From REEB509 sp049314555 (GTDB lineage: Bacteria > Pseudomonadota > Alphaproteobacteria > Caulobacterales > Aquidulcibacteraceae), in contig JBMOEW010000014.1 in the NCBI GenBank assembly GCA_049314555.1, forward strand, positions 1 through 64,000: a stretch of DNA of 64,000 nt. Reading direction: 5' to 3'. Position 1 is the first letter of the stretch; every line of letters begins with the position of its first letter. Under the pieces are notes generated by a model, which saw only the letters and a list, made by a program, of their open reading frames with translations, made no database searches and had not been told where the DNA came from. Shown here piece after piece: positions 20,204 through 29,606 of this stretch. The translations under genes were made by a program, and so were the position numbers.

Positions 20204-21049
20204 TCAAGGCCGGGGCCGCAAACCCGCGTGCAAAAAGGCAGCCAATCGCGCCTCAAGCCCGGAGTAGATCAGCGTACTGACAAACCCGTTCACACCCGCA
20301 AACGCCCCAAGGATCACCGGGTTAACCCCCGCCACAACCCCCGCTTGAACCCCAAACAGCGGCCCCAGAATGCTTGCAACCGCAACGGTGACGAAAAACG
20401 CGGGCACCAACAGCAACAAGCGCGCGGCCATGATCCGCAGCATGTTGCCCTTGGTCCAAGACCACGTGTCAAAGCTCATCACCTTGCCTGCATCAACACT
20501 CGCCGGAGCTGCCAAAAACAAGCGCGACGTCAAGGCCATCCACACAAAGCCGTAGATCAACCCCAGCAAAATAAACACGGCAGGATTTTCCGTCATGACT
20601 TGCTGCAGGATAGTCATGGTCGCCGCCGGATCGCCCTGCGCGGCCTCCAATTGTGTCATGTACGGCGTCAGCGCCGTCGCAAACACCGCGATGCCAGGGA
20701 TCATGGCCACCACAAACACGATCAGCAGGAAAAACCCGATCACCGCCATCGCGCCAAAAACGCGCAAGCCCCCGGCAACGCTGCCGGCATTCAAGCCCCC
20801 CGGTTTGCCAAAGGTTGGCCCCATCACGCCGGCAAAAAAGATCGCCATCGCGACCCCAAGCACCGCCTGCGAAACAAACCCCAACATCGGATTGGTTGCG
20901 GCGGAAGGCCCAAGCAGCAACGTCATCCCCGCCGCCACCAGCGCCACCAGCCCCGCCGCCGGCAAAGTGCCCACAAGGCCCTCCCGCCAAGCCGTGAAGG
21001 TTGCCTGCACGCTTTGGAAAATCGGAACCTTGCCGTCTGGAACGCTCAT
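20204..21049 (-). CDS. Multi-pass membrane protein of unknown function
   Basis: 281 aa with about six hydrophobic segments (for example GLVALVAAGMTLLLG, AMAVIGFFLLIVFVVAMIPG, FILLGLIYGFVWMAL, MAARLLLLVPAFFVTVAVAS). GAGGG precedes ATG 21049. The N-terminal block PIFQSVQATFTAWREG and the later SFDTWSWTKGNMLRI recall the DUF975 or glycerophosphodiesterase-type membrane domains, but I cannot assign it firmly. It sits 7 bases from the convergent uvrA stop and 60 bases downstream of the TonB-like protein gene. Confidence 0.75.
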   Translation of the reverse strand: MSVPDGKVPIFQSVQATFTAWREGLVGTLPAAGLVALVAAGMTLLLGPSAATNPMLGFVSQAVLGVAMAIFFAGVMGPTFGKPGGLNAGSVAGGLRVFGAMAVIGFFLLIVFVVAMIPGIAVFATALTPYMTQLEAAQGDPAATMTILQQVMTENPAVFILLGLIYGFVWMALTSRLFLAAPASVDAGKVMSFDTWSWTKGNMLRIMAARLLLLVPAFFVTVAVASILGPLFGVQAGVVAGVNPVILGAFAGVNGFVSTLIYSGLEARLAAFLHAGLRPRP

Positions 21050-21109
21050 GGGACCCTCGTGTTTCGAGCCCTTATCATACGGCTGCTTTGCTGGCCCCGT
21101 CGAGCCCGC

Positions 21110-22228
21110 CTAATCGAACCGGAACACAACCGTGACCAGATCGCCCGCGCGCTCCATCCGGCACGCTTCCGAAGGGGCCCCGATCCGCTCCACCCGCCAC
21201 CGGGGCGCAACCGCCGCCACAGCCGCGGCAAACGATGCATCCGGCACGAACGACACAACTTCCGTGCCGGTCAAACTGCCCTGCGCATTCAGCGAAAACC
21301 GCAACACCGCAGCCCCAGGCGTGGCGCTGCGCACCGCCCGCGAGGGAAACTCCGGCAACGGTTCGGCCCGCAACCGCACCGGGCATCGCGCCGGCGCACC
21401 AGAAAGTTCCGCCGGGATCTGGGCTTGCTCGCGAAGGACGCTCCGATCCCCCAATTGCGCCCGCGCCGCAGCCCGCCACGCCAACGCCTCCGCATAGGCC
21501 GCCTGCCCGATGGTGAGGGAGCTCAAATCTGTTTCGCCCGCAAACGAAGCCAGCTGATCGAGCGCATCGACCAGCGCGTCATAGGCCTCCGGTGAAGCAT
21601 TGGCCAACATCAGCGCAGCGCCCGCCCCCGTCAGGGCCCGCCCGCGTGCAAGGCCCGCCGGCAAATCGCTCGCCCCTGACTGCGCCGCCATCACCCGCCA
21701 GGCGGCCTCCGCCACCCGGTAGCGCCGCTGGCCCATCGCCCACAACGCCACATCCTGAGCCAAGCGCAAAGCCCGCCGCGAAGCCGGCCCCTCGCCAGGT
21801 GCCACCGCCTGGGCTGCGGCCAAAGCCGCCAAATGCGTGCCCATCGGATCGCGCAGGAAAGTGGCATGCGCAGCGAGCAGGCTTTCCACCTGCGCATCCC
21901 GCGCCACGCTGTCACTGGGCACCGCCGCCAAAGCAGCCAGCGGTTCGCCCGCTTCCACCCCGCGCCCACTTTCCACAAGCACGATGGCCAGATTGATCAG
22001 CAAAACCGCCCGCGCGCTGTCGGCTGGCCCCACCTGCTCATGCGCGGCAAGGGCCGCCCGTGCCGCCGCCTCTGCGCTGGTCAGATCACCGCCCTCATAG
22101 GCAGAAACAGCGGCCTGGTAGCGTTCCTCCACCACTTCCAGCGGTGTTGGGGTATCCTGCGCGACTGCCTGGGTCTGCCCAAGCCCCGCCAGCGCCAAGC
22201 CGCAAACCGCCCACGTGATCGCCTTCAA
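21110..22228 (-). CDS. Periplasmic TPR-like protein with TonB C-terminal domain
   Basis: 372 aa. A signal peptide (MKAITWAVCGLALAGLGQTQ, cleaved near AVAQ) is followed by Ala-rich alpha-helical repeats with TPR character (YQAAVSAYEGGDLTSAEAAA onwards). The last 95 residues form a TonB_C-like fold: CPVRLRAEPLPEFPSRAVRS, GAAVLRFSLNAQGSLTGTEV, WRVERI, then VTVVFRFD. There is no TonB membrane anchor or Pro-rich spacer, so it is a soluble receptor- or partner-binding protein. The start is a TTG at 22228, supported by GAGGAG seven bases upstream; a TTG 15 bases earlier would include that site. Confidence 0.75.
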   Translation of the reverse strand: MKAITWAVCGLALAGLGQTQAVAQDTPTPLEVVEERYQAAVSAYEGGDLTSAEAAARAALAAHEQVGPADSARAVLLINLAIVLVESGRGVEAGEPLAALAAVPSDSVARDAQVESLLAAHATFLRDPMGTHLAALAAAQAVAPGEGPASRRALRLAQDVALWAMGQRRYRVAEAAWRVMAAQSGASDLPAGLARGRALTGAGAALMLANASPEAYDALVDALDQLASFAGETDLSSLTIGQAAYAEALAWRAAARAQLGDRSVLREQAQIPAELSGAPARCPVRLRAEPLPEFPSRAVRSATPGAAVLRFSLNAQGSLTGTEVVSFVPDASFAAAVAAVAPRWRVERIGAPSEACRMERAGDLVTVVFRFD

Positions 22229-22369
22229 GGCCCTACTCCTCAAGACTCAAGCGCCAATAGAAAATGAACTTTGCGGCCTTTCGGCGCCTTTCCAAACCGG
22301 CTTTTCAGCCCTGGATGTGCAAGACTTCTGCCGCTTGCCGACAGCCGCTGGCTGCGCCATGTGAGACGG

Positions 22370-23797
22370 ATGAAACAGCCTATCCACATCATTGGCGCTG
22401 GCCTTGCGGGCTCTGAGGCCGCCTGGCAGATCGCGCAAGCCGGCCTGCCTGTTATCCTGCACGAAATGCGGCCCCATCGCATGACGCCCGCCCACAAAAC
22501 CGAAGGGTGCGCAGAACTCGTCTGTTCAAACTCGTTTCGATCTGACGAATGGCGCACCAACGCGGTGGGCCTACTGCATGAAGAGATGCGCCGGGTGGGC
22601 TCCTTGATCATGCGCGCCGCCGATGACGCCCAAGTGCCCGCTGGTGGGGCCTTGGCCGTGGACCGCGATGCCTTCAGCGCCAGCGTCACAGCAGCCCTCG
22701 AAGCCCACCCCAACGTCACCTTCGACCGCCAGGAAGTTGAAGGCCTGCCGCCGCCCGAATGGGACAGCGTGATCATCGCCACCGGCCCCCTCACCGCGCC
22801 TGGCCTTGCCTCCGCGATCCAAAAGGTGACCGGCGAAGGCGAGCTTGCCTTTTTCGATGCCATCGCCCCAATCGTCTATAAGGACTCGATCGACTTCTCC
22901 CGCGCCTGGATGCAATCGCGCTACGATAAGCCAGGCCCGGCCGGCGATGCCGCCGCCTACATCAACTGCCCGATGTCTAAGGAAGACTACGAAGCCTTCA
23001 TCGACGCGCTCTTGGCTTCCCCCACCACAGACTTCAAGGAGTGGGAAAAAGACACCCCCTATTTTGAAGGATGCCTGCCCATCGAAGTGATGGCCGAACG
23101 CGGCCGGGAAACGCTGCGCTTTGGCCCAATGAAGCCGGTGGGCCTGCGCGACCCCAACACCGGCCGCGGGGCTTATGCGGTGGTGCAATTACGCCAGGAT
23201 AATGCGCTGGGCACCCTCTACAACATGGTGGGCTTCCAAACCAAGCTGAAGCACGCCGCCCAGGCCGATGTCTTCCGCATGATCCCGGGGCTGGAGAACG
23301 CGGTCTTTGCCCGCCTCGGCGGCATTCACCGCAACACCTTCCTCAACAGCCCAAAGTTGCTGGATGCCACGCTGCGCCTAAAGCTGCAGACCCGCTTGCG
23401 CTTTGCGGGCCAAATCACCGGCTGCGAAGGTTATGTGGAAAGTGCGGCCATTGGCCTCCTGGCGGGCCGCTTCGCCGCCAGCGAGCAAACCGGCAACCTG
23501 ATGGCACCGCCCCCCACCACCACCGCCCTTGGGGCCCTGTTAAGCCACGTCACCGGCGGCCACCTCTCGGGAGAGGCCGGCACCTATCAGCCCATGAACA
23601 TCAACTTTGGGCTGTTTCCCCCGCTGGACACCCCCCAGCCCCGCGCGCCGGACGGCAAGCGCCTAAAGCCGGCGGAGCGCGCCCGCGCCCGCAAGGAAAT
23701 CATGGCCCACCGCGCGCTTGCGGATTTACAGGCCTGGCATCCAGACGCCTGGGGAACAGCCCGGGAAGAGCCGTTAGAGCCGGCCGAGCGCCGATGA
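22370..23797 (+). CDS. trmFO: Methylenetetrahydrofolate--tRNA-(uracil-5-)-methyltransferase
   Basis: 475 aa. The FAD-binding N-terminus is IHIIGAGLAGSEAAWQIAQA. The family segments CSNSFRSDEW and GLLHEEMRR, then GGIHRNTFLNSPKLLD and FAGQITGCEGYVESAA, are all present. It methylates U54 in the T-loop of tRNA using methylene-THF and FADH2. ATG 22370 matches the family start; further upstream extension is unconserved. Its end overlaps the convergent NDUFAF6-like gene by 24 bases. Confidence 0.95.
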   Translation: MKQPIHIIGAGLAGSEAAWQIAQAGLPVILHEMRPHRMTPAHKTEGCAELVCSNSFRSDEWRTNAVGLLHEEMRRVGSLIMRAADDAQVPAGGALAVDRDAFSASVTAALEAHPNVTFDRQEVEGLPPPEWDSVIIATGPLTAPGLASAIQKVTGEGELAFFDAIAPIVYKDSIDFSRAWMQSRYDKPGPAGDAAAYINCPMSKEDYEAFIDALLASPTTDFKEWEKDTPYFEGCLPIEVMAERGRETLRFGPMKPVGLRDPNTGRGAYAVVQLRQDNALGTLYNMVGFQTKLKHAAQADVFRMIPGLENAVFARLGGIHRNTFLNSPKLLDATLRLKLQTRLRFAGQITGCEGYVESAAIGLLAGRFAASEQTGNLMAPPPTTTALGALLSHVTGGHLSGEAGTYQPMNINFGLFPPLDTPQPRAPDGKRLKPAERARARKEIMAHRALADLQAWHPDAWGTAREEPLEPAERR

Positions 23798-24748
23798 CGC
23801 CACAAGCTGCGCCTGCCGCGAAAACAGGCTCCGCTCTGCTTCGGCTTCCCCCGCCAACAGCCGCTTGCGATACCCAGGCTCCAGCGCCAGATAGCCGATC
23901 GCTGGGAAGCTTGCGGGCGACAGCACCTGTGCCATGTCCTTGGCGGCGGCATAGGCGTGCCCCGCGCGCTCCAAGACGGCACGCCGGATCTGTTGAGCCT
24001 GATGCCCGCCCCCATCAGCAAACACGGCCTCAGGCGGCACTTTGAAATGCTCCAACAGGCGCTTGGGCAAAAAGGTGCGCCCGCGCCCGTGCCAAATTGG
24101 CGCAGCCCGCATCAAGCCGGTATACCCCCAAGCCCGGCCCACCAGCTGCGCGCAGGCCATGGCTTGGCCAGAGCGGGCCTCCTGCGGCAGGCAAATCTGC
24201 AAGCCAACCTTGGCGATCGCCCCAGCCGTGGCATCGACATAGGCGTCAAGATCGCCCCAGCTCTCGAACGCAGCCGCCTCAAAGTCCAAGGCCCGCGCCG
24301 CGATCAATCTGTCCAGCAAGTCCCCGTCCAGCTGTGCATCTTCGATGGTCGCCCGCATGGCAGCCGCGAGCGGACCTACCGCACTGGCCGGCGCGCCGGT
24401 GGAGGCAATCGCATCCCGCCACCAGGTCAACCGCATCTGCCCAAGGGTCGGCTCCCGCACGATTTCCACCGTCCGAGCCACCTCATAGGCAAACGCATAC
24501 AGGATTTCGAGCCGTGCCCGTGCGGGGGGCGGCGCAAAGCGGCTGGCCAACCAGCGATCGCCATCGACCCGCTTGACCAGGTGCCCAAACGGCTCGGGGC
24601 TCGCGGCGCGGGCACTGCCCCGGTGCACGACCGGAGCCGACACCATCGCCGGCGCGCTCAAAGGCGCAGGCGCACTCACCCCCGGGCGGGTCGACGCGTA
24701 ATCTGAATTAGCCGCGTTCGGCAGGTTCTCGCCGGTTTCCATCATCAT
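23774..24748 (-). CDS. Squalene/phytoene synthase superfamily, NDUFAF6-like
   Basis: 324 aa from the first of three ATGs at 24748. After a Pro/Ala-rich N-terminal 45 residues comes the isoprenyl-synthase fold. The Asp-rich catalytic motif of true synthases (YAFCRxVDDxxD) is replaced by LYAFAYEVARTVEIV (83-97), while the following EPTLGQMRLTWWRDAI is kept. Later blocks WGYTGLMRAAPIW, RGRTFLPKRLLEHF and FPAIGYLALEPGY match the mitochondrial complex I assembly factor NDUFAF6 pattern. So a non-catalytic, assembly-type role is more likely than carotenoid synthesis; no crt genes lie near. Confidence 0.8.
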   Translation of the reverse strand: MMMETGENLPNAANSDYASTRPGVSAPAPLSAPAMVSAPVVHRGSARAASPEPFGHLVKRVDGDRWLASRFAPPPARARLEILYAFAYEVARTVEIVREPTLGQMRLTWWRDAIASTGAPASAVGPLAAAMRATIEDAQLDGDLLDRLIAARALDFEAAAFESWGDLDAYVDATAGAIAKVGLQICLPQEARSGQAMACAQLVGRAWGYTGLMRAAPIWHGRGRTFLPKRLLEHFKVPPEAVFADGGGHQAQQIRRAVLERAGHAYAAAKDMAQVLSPASFPAIGYLALEPGYRKRLLAGEAEAERSLFSRQAQLVASSALGRL

Positions 24749-24858
24749 CACTATATAGCAGTCATCCGCCGCGCTGCTATGTATCGCCCTGTTCAGGGGG
24801 TACAAACTCCGCGCCGCACAACCGGGCGCGCACGTGCCCCATCGTTTGGAGCTTTTCG

Positions 24859-25461
24859 ATGCCATTCACCCTGGCCCCATTGCCTTTCGCCCCAACCGCG
24901 CTGGAGCCACACATCTCCGCCCGTACCTTCGAGTTCCACCACGGCAAGCATCATCAAGCCTATGTGAACAACCTCAACAAGCTGCTGGAAGGCTCAGACC
25001 TTGCGAGCGCAACCCTCGTCGATGTGGTCAAAGCGGTCGCCGGCGATGCTTCAAAGGCCGGCGTTTTCAACAACGCGGCCCAGGTCTGGAATCACGATTT
25101 CTTCTGGCACTCCTTGAAGGCAGGCGGCGGCGGCAAGCCCACGGGCAACATCGCCGATCTGATCACTGCGTCCTTCGGTGGCTACGAGCCCTTCGCCGAG
25201 GCCTTCACCCAAGCCGCCACCACCCAGTTTGGATCTGGCTGGGCCTGGCTGGTGCACAAGGGCGGCAAGCTGGAGATCCGCAAAACCCCCAACGCCGAAA
25301 CCCCGCTGACAGAGGCCGGCACCACGCCGCTGCTCACCTTGGACGTCTGGGAGCACGCCTACTATCTGGACTATCAAAACCGCCGTCCGGACTTCATCAA
25401 GACCTTCCTGGACAGCCTCGCCAACTGGGATTTCGCCAACGCAAATCTGCGCGCGGTGTAA
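24859..25461 (+). CDS. sodB: Iron superoxide dismutase
   Basis: 200 aa. Metal ligands are His27 (FEFHHGK), His79 (WNHDFFW), Asp162 and His166 (LDVWEHAYY). Gln75 in NNAAQVWNHD is the iron-type glutamine. No signal peptide, so it is cytoplasmic. It complements the envelope SodC at 15.0-15.7 kb. A terminator follows. Confidence 0.95.
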   Translation: MPFTLAPLPFAPTALEPHISARTFEFHHGKHHQAYVNNLNKLLEGSDLASATLVDVVKAVAGDASKAGVFNNAAQVWNHDFFWHSLKAGGGGKPTGNIADLITASFGGYEPFAEAFTQAATTQFGSGWAWLVHKGGKLEIRKTPNAETPLTEAGTTPLLTLDVWEHAYYLDYQNRRPDFIKTFLDSLANWDFANANLRAV

Positions 25462-25490
25462 TCCACAGCCTCAAACCGGCCACCACAAAA

Positions 25491-25518
25491 AACGCCCCGA
25501 CCGCAAGGCCGGGGCGTT
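25491..25518. terminator. Bidirectional intrinsic terminator between sodB and secF
   Basis: A 9-bp GC stem (AACGCCCCG, 25491-25499, pairing with CGGGGCGTT, 25510-25518) preceded by six A and followed by GTTGTTGTG-like bases, placed between convergent sodB and secF. Confidence 0.75.
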
Positions 25519-25540
25519 GTTGTGTCAAAGCCACAAGAAA

Positions 25541-26590
25541 TCAGCCCTTTGGCCACTCCGCCTCCGGTTCGCCTTCGGTTCCATAACGCTTCGGTTCGCC
25601 TTCCCCGCGCTTGACCCCCCAGATCAACACCGCGGGAGCGGCCACGTAAACCGACGAATACGTGCCGATCACAATCCCGAAGAAGCACGCAAACGCGAAC
25701 CCAAACAACGAGTCCCCGCCCAGAAACATCAACCCTCCCAACGCCATCAGCGTGGTCACGCCGGTCATGATGGTCCGCGAGAGGGTCTCGTTCACCGAAA
25801 GGTCCACCACATCCGCAAGCGACTTCTTTTTGTACTTGCGCAGGTTTTCCCGCATCCGGTCGAACACCACCACCGTGTCGTTCATCGAATAGCCGATGAT
25901 TGTCAAAAGGGCAGCGATAATGGTGAGGGTGAATTCCAACCGCAGGAACGAAAACAGACCCATGGTCAAAATCACGTCATGGAACAGGCCAAGCACGGCC
26001 CCCAATCCAAACTGCCACTCAAACCGGAACCAGATGTAAACCATCATCAGCAAAAGCGCGACGCCAAGCGCCATCAGGCCGGAGGTGAACAATTCCCCCG
26101 ACACCTTCGGCCCCACGACCTCGGTTCGCGTGAACGTCACCCCGCTCACCACCTCTCGCAGTTCTGCCTTGACCTGATCCACCACCAACGCGGGATTGGA
26201 ACCTTCAGGAGACTCAAAGCGTATCAGCGCATGGTTCACGTCGCCAAAGCTCTGCACCTGCACATCGCCCAGGCCCATGCCAGACACCTGCTCGCGAACC
26301 GCCCCCACGTCAATCGCCGCTGGGGCCTCCATTTCCACCAACGTGCCGCCCTTGAAGTCGATTCCCAGGTTGAAGCCCTTTGCGAGGATGGCCCCAACTT
26401 TCTCCGCAGGCCCACCCGGGGCTTCTTGATAGATCTGAATGGGGTTTTCGCGAAATCCAGCCGAAAGCATCGACCCAAACGAAGCCAGCACCAGCAGCAA
26501 CGATATAGTGCCCGCTGGAACCGCGAACGAGACAAACTTCAAGTTGGTTTGCTTCGGGATCAGCTTGATCAATGGCCACCAGGATGACAT
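25541..26590 (-). CDS. secF: Protein translocase subunit SecF
   Basis: 349 aa. One TM near the N-terminus (VSFAVPAGTISLLLVLASFG), then the periplasmic domain containing NLGIDFKGGTLVEME, then five TM with GYSMNDTVVVFDRMREN and TIMTGVTTLMALGGLMFLGG. With SecD it uses the proton gradient to pull proteins through SecYEG. It follows secD by 12 bases. Confidence 0.97.
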   Translation of the reverse strand: MSSWWPLIKLIPKQTNLKFVSFAVPAGTISLLLVLASFGSMLSAGFRENPIQIYQEAPGGPAEKVGAILAKGFNLGIDFKGGTLVEMEAPAAIDVGAVREQVSGMGLGDVQVQSFGDVNHALIRFESPEGSNPALVVDQVKAELREVVSGVTFTRTEVVGPKVSGELFTSGLMALGVALLLMMVYIWFRFEWQFGLGAVLGLFHDVILTMGLFSFLRLEFTLTIIAALLTIIGYSMNDTVVVFDRMRENLRKYKKKSLADVVDLSVNETLSRTIMTGVTTLMALGGLMFLGGDSLFGFAFACFFGIVIGTYSSVYVAAPAVLIWGVKRGEGEPKRYGTEGEPEAEWPKG

Positions 26591-26602
26591 CAGCAGGCCC
26601 CC

Positions 26603-28213
26603 TCAGATCGGCAGCTGCTTGGGCCGCGACACGCGGAACCAAAGCGCCACAAGGATTTGTGTAATCAGCACGGCGGTGAACACAGACGTGATCACCCCGA
26701 TCGACAACGTCCAGGCAAAGCCCCGCACAGGGCCGGCCCCAAACTGGAACAAGATGGCAGCGGCGATGATCGTTGTGAGGTTGGCATCGATAATGGTGAC
26801 CATCGCCCGCGAAAAGCCCGCATCGATCGCCAATGCCGGGCCGCGGCCTAACAATGCCTCCTCCCGCATCCGCTCATAGATCAGCACGTTGGCGTCGACC
26901 GCCATGGCCATCGTCAGAATAAGGCCCGCGATCCCGGGCAACGTGAGCGTCGCGCCAATTAAGCTCATCGCGCCCACGATCAGGGTCATGTTCACGACCA
27001 GCGCAATACAGCCGAAGATCCCAAACAGCCCATACGCCAACAGCATGAAGACCAACACACCCACAGCGGCCAAGACCCCCGCTGTAGCGCCAGCGTTCAC
27101 CGCATCGGCACCAAGTTCGGCCCCAACACTGCGCTGTTCGATCACAGTCAGTGGTGCCGGCAACGCCCCTGCCCGCAGCAACAGCGAAAGCTCGCTCACC
27201 TGATCTGCTGTGAAGCCCCCCGAGATCTGACCCGATCCCGCGATGATCGGCTCACGGATCGCCGGCGCACTCAGCACCTTGCCGTCCAACACGATCGCAA
27301 ACCTTTTGCCGATATTCTCCGTCGTAATCCGGCGGAAAATCCGTGTGCCTTCAGCGTCCAACCGGAAATTCACGGTCCACTCGCCGGTCTGCGGATCTTG
27401 CCCGGTTCGCGCCTGCGTCAGATTTCCGCCTTCCATGGTCGGGCGTTCGCGCACCGCAACCCCGCCTTCGGCCGGATTTGTGTAGGGCAGCACCACAGTC
27501 CCGAATGGCAACAACCCAGACTGCACATCGCTCGCCGTCACGCCCTCATCCACCATGTGGAAGGTGAGCAACGCCGTTTGCCCAATCCGCTGCTTCAGCA
27601 ATTCCGGATTGGTCTCGCCTGGGGCCTGCACCGTGATCCGGTCTTGGCCCTGCCGCGTGATCGAAACTTCGCTCGTGCCGGTGGGGTCAATCCGCCGGCG
27701 AATAACTTCAATCGCTTCTGCAATCGCCTGGCGCTGATGCAACTCCAGGGCGCGTTCGGTGACGCGCGCCTCGATCACGCCATCAGGGGTAGTGGTGAAG
27801 GCCACATCGTCGATGGTGCCACCAAACCCGCCGGTCGGCACCTGGGTCACGATCCCGTCCAACAGGGTAATGGCGCGGGCACTATCAGCCGGGTCAAACA
27901 GCCGCACGGCCGCCGTTTCGCCGTCCACCCCGATCAACTCAAAGTCGATCGCCGGATCAGCCTCAGACAGCACCGTTTCCATCTCGTCAGAGATTTTCTC
28001 AAGCCGCCGCTCCAACAGCGTTGGCGTGTCGATCTCCAAAAGCAGGTGCGACCCGCCCTGCAAGTCAAGACCAAGGTTTAACGCCTGCTTCGGCATCCAA
28101 GCGGGCAGGGCCGCGCGCTGACTTTCGGTGAGCAGATTTGGCATCGCAAACAGCGCGCCAAGCACGCTGACCACAACAACGAGAATGATGCGCCAGCGGG
28201 CGACTGCAAGCAT
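26603..28213 (-). CDS. secD: Protein translocase subunit SecD
   Basis: 536 aa. N-terminal TM (WRIILVVVVSVLGALF), the P1 domain with NLGLDLQGGSHLLLEID, a long periplasmic region (DVQSGLLPFGTVVLPYTNPA) and a C-terminal five-TM block with TLTLPGIAGLILTMAMAVD and NVLIYERMREE. ATG 28213 gives the usual M-L-x-x-x-RW start. Operon yajC-secD-secF. Confidence 0.96.
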   Translation of the reverse strand: MLAVARWRIILVVVVSVLGALFAMPNLLTESQRAALPAWMPKQALNLGLDLQGGSHLLLEIDTPTLLERRLEKISDEMETVLSEADPAIDFELIGVDGETAAVRLFDPADSARAITLLDGIVTQVPTGGFGGTIDDVAFTTTPDGVIEARVTERALELHQRQAIAEAIEVIRRRIDPTGTSEVSITRQGQDRITVQAPGETNPELLKQRIGQTALLTFHMVDEGVTASDVQSGLLPFGTVVLPYTNPAEGGVAVRERPTMEGGNLTQARTGQDPQTGEWTVNFRLDAEGTRIFRRITTENIGKRFAIVLDGKVLSAPAIREPIIAGSGQISGGFTADQVSELSLLLRAGALPAPLTVIEQRSVGAELGADAVNAGATAGVLAAVGVLVFMLLAYGLFGIFGCIALVVNMTLIVGAMSLIGATLTLPGIAGLILTMAMAVDANVLIYERMREEALLGRGPALAIDAGFSRAMVTIIDANLTTIIAAAILFQFGAGPVRGFAWTLSIGVITSVFTAVLITQILVALWFRVSRPKQLPI

Positions 28214-28285
28214 GGGCAAACGAGCCTTTATTGGTTTTCCGGCCAAGCCGACTTTGGCCTCCGCAAGAGGCCAGCAATGCTAGCC

Positions 28286-28603
28286 TCAGCTGGGTTTCGC
28301 GTCAGCCTTGGTATCATTGGCTGGGGCCGGCTCTGTCTTGTTGCGAACGTCCGCGATCATACCGCGCACCACCCGCACTTCCACATTCGGACCCAGTTCC
28401 ACCTTCACTTCATCATCCGCCACCGATCGGATCTTGCCGATCAGCCCGCCAGACGTCACCACCGTGTCGCCGCGCTTCAGGTTCTGCAGCATCGTCTGGT
28501 GAGCCTTTTGGCGTTTCATTTGCGGTCGGATCAGCAGGAAATACCAGATCACGAACAGCGCCAGCATCATCAGAATGAACAACAGATTGGGATCCATATC
28601 CAT
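28286..28603 (-). CDS. yajC: Preprotein translocase accessory subunit YajC
   Basis: 105 aa. A single TM (LLFILMMLALFVIWYFLLI) is followed by the YajC core RPQMKRQKAHQTML, LKRGDTVVTSGGLIGKI and VRGMIADVRNK. The C-terminus is short and charged. It associates with SecDF. Divergent from the DUF815 ATPase gene. Confidence 0.93.
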   Translation of the reverse strand: MDMDPNLLFILMMLALFVIWYFLLIRPQMKRQKAHQTMLQNLKRGDTVVTSGGLIGKIRSVADDEVKVELGPNVEVRVVRGMIADVRNKTEPAPANDTKADAKPS

Positions 28604-28748
28604 GTCGGTGTCCGTTTCAAAGCCATGAGTAAAAGGGGCGCGTCCTTCTGGACCCGCGCGCATTCAAAGATTGCGCGGTATATATGGGCTTGGGGCTTAA
28701 ACGCAATCGCGCGCGACTGCTCGCACCCTAACCCACGGAGCCGCACGC

Positions 28749-29597
28749 ATGCACAAACCCGCAGATCCCTTAGTGCGCATCGCTGAAGCGTTGGAAAGAA
28801 TAAGCCCCCCGCCGATCCAGCCAGACCTGTCCAGCACGGCGCGCTTCATCTGGCAACCACGCCAGCGCACATTGGTGCCAATCCCAGACTGGCACGGCCC
28901 AGACTTGGGCCTTCTGTGCGGGCTCGAAGACCAGGCCGCCCGGCTATTGGCCGCCGTCAACGCCTTTGCCAGCGGTGCCCGCGCCAATCACGCCCTGCTC
29001 TGGGGGGCCCGCGGCACCGGCAAAAGTGCGCTGGCAAAGGCTGTTTTTGCCGCAGGCATAGACAACGCCCCACACCTGAAAGTGATCGAACTGCCCGCCG
29101 CCGCAATCGCCGACGCCACAGACCTGATCGACGCCATCGCCACCGCCAACGCCCGCGCCATTGTGTTTATCGACGACCTCAGCTTGGAGGCTGGCGAACT
29201 GGCCCTGCGCGCCCTCAAGCCGGCGCTCGATGGCACCATGAGCGCAAGCAATGGCGCGGTGATGGTGGTCGCCACCGCCAATCGCCGCCACATTATGGCC
29301 CAAACCCCAGACCGCACCGAACAAGGCTTTGATCCTGCCCGCGCCGATGCCGAACACGAACGCTTGGCCCTGTCTGATCGGTTTGGCCTCTGGCTTGGCT
29401 TCCACCCGATCGACCAGGCGACCTATTTAGCGATTGTGAACGCCTACGCAGCCCGCTTTGCCCTCGCCCCATCGGGCGAGCCCCTGCAACGGGCAGCGCT
29501 ACAATGGGCCGCCGCACGGGGGGCAAGATCTGGCCGCACCGCTTGGCAATTCATCCTGGATTTGGCCAGCACCCAGGGCAAAGCAATCACATTTTAG
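28749..29597 (+). CDS. DUF815-family AAA ATPase
   Basis: 282 aa. Walker A is GARGTGKSAL (about residues 86-95). The Walker B-like segment is AIVFIDDLSLEAGE, then a VVATANRRHIM sensor-like stretch. These P-loop ATPases (PF05673) are common in alphaproteobacteria beside yajC-secDF and pcm, but their substrate is unknown. Its 3' end is 9 bases from the convergent lipoprotein gene. Confidence 0.88.
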   Translation: MHKPADPLVRIAEALERISPPPIQPDLSSTARFIWQPRQRTLVPIPDWHGPDLGLLCGLEDQAARLLAAVNAFASGARANHALLWGARGTGKSALAKAVFAAGIDNAPHLKVIELPAAAIADATDLIDAIATANARAIVFIDDLSLEAGELALRALKPALDGTMSASNGAVMVVATANRRHIMAQTPDRTEQGFDPARADAEHERLALSDRFGLWLGFHPIDQATYLAIVNAYAARFALAPSGEPLQRAALQWAAARGARSGRTAWQFILDLASTQGKAITF

Positions 29598-29606
29598 GAA
29601 AACAGA

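Noticed and set aside
23774..24748. A carotenoid biosynthesis gene (crtB)
   Set aside because: The Asp-rich catalytic motif is absent and no other crt genes are present.
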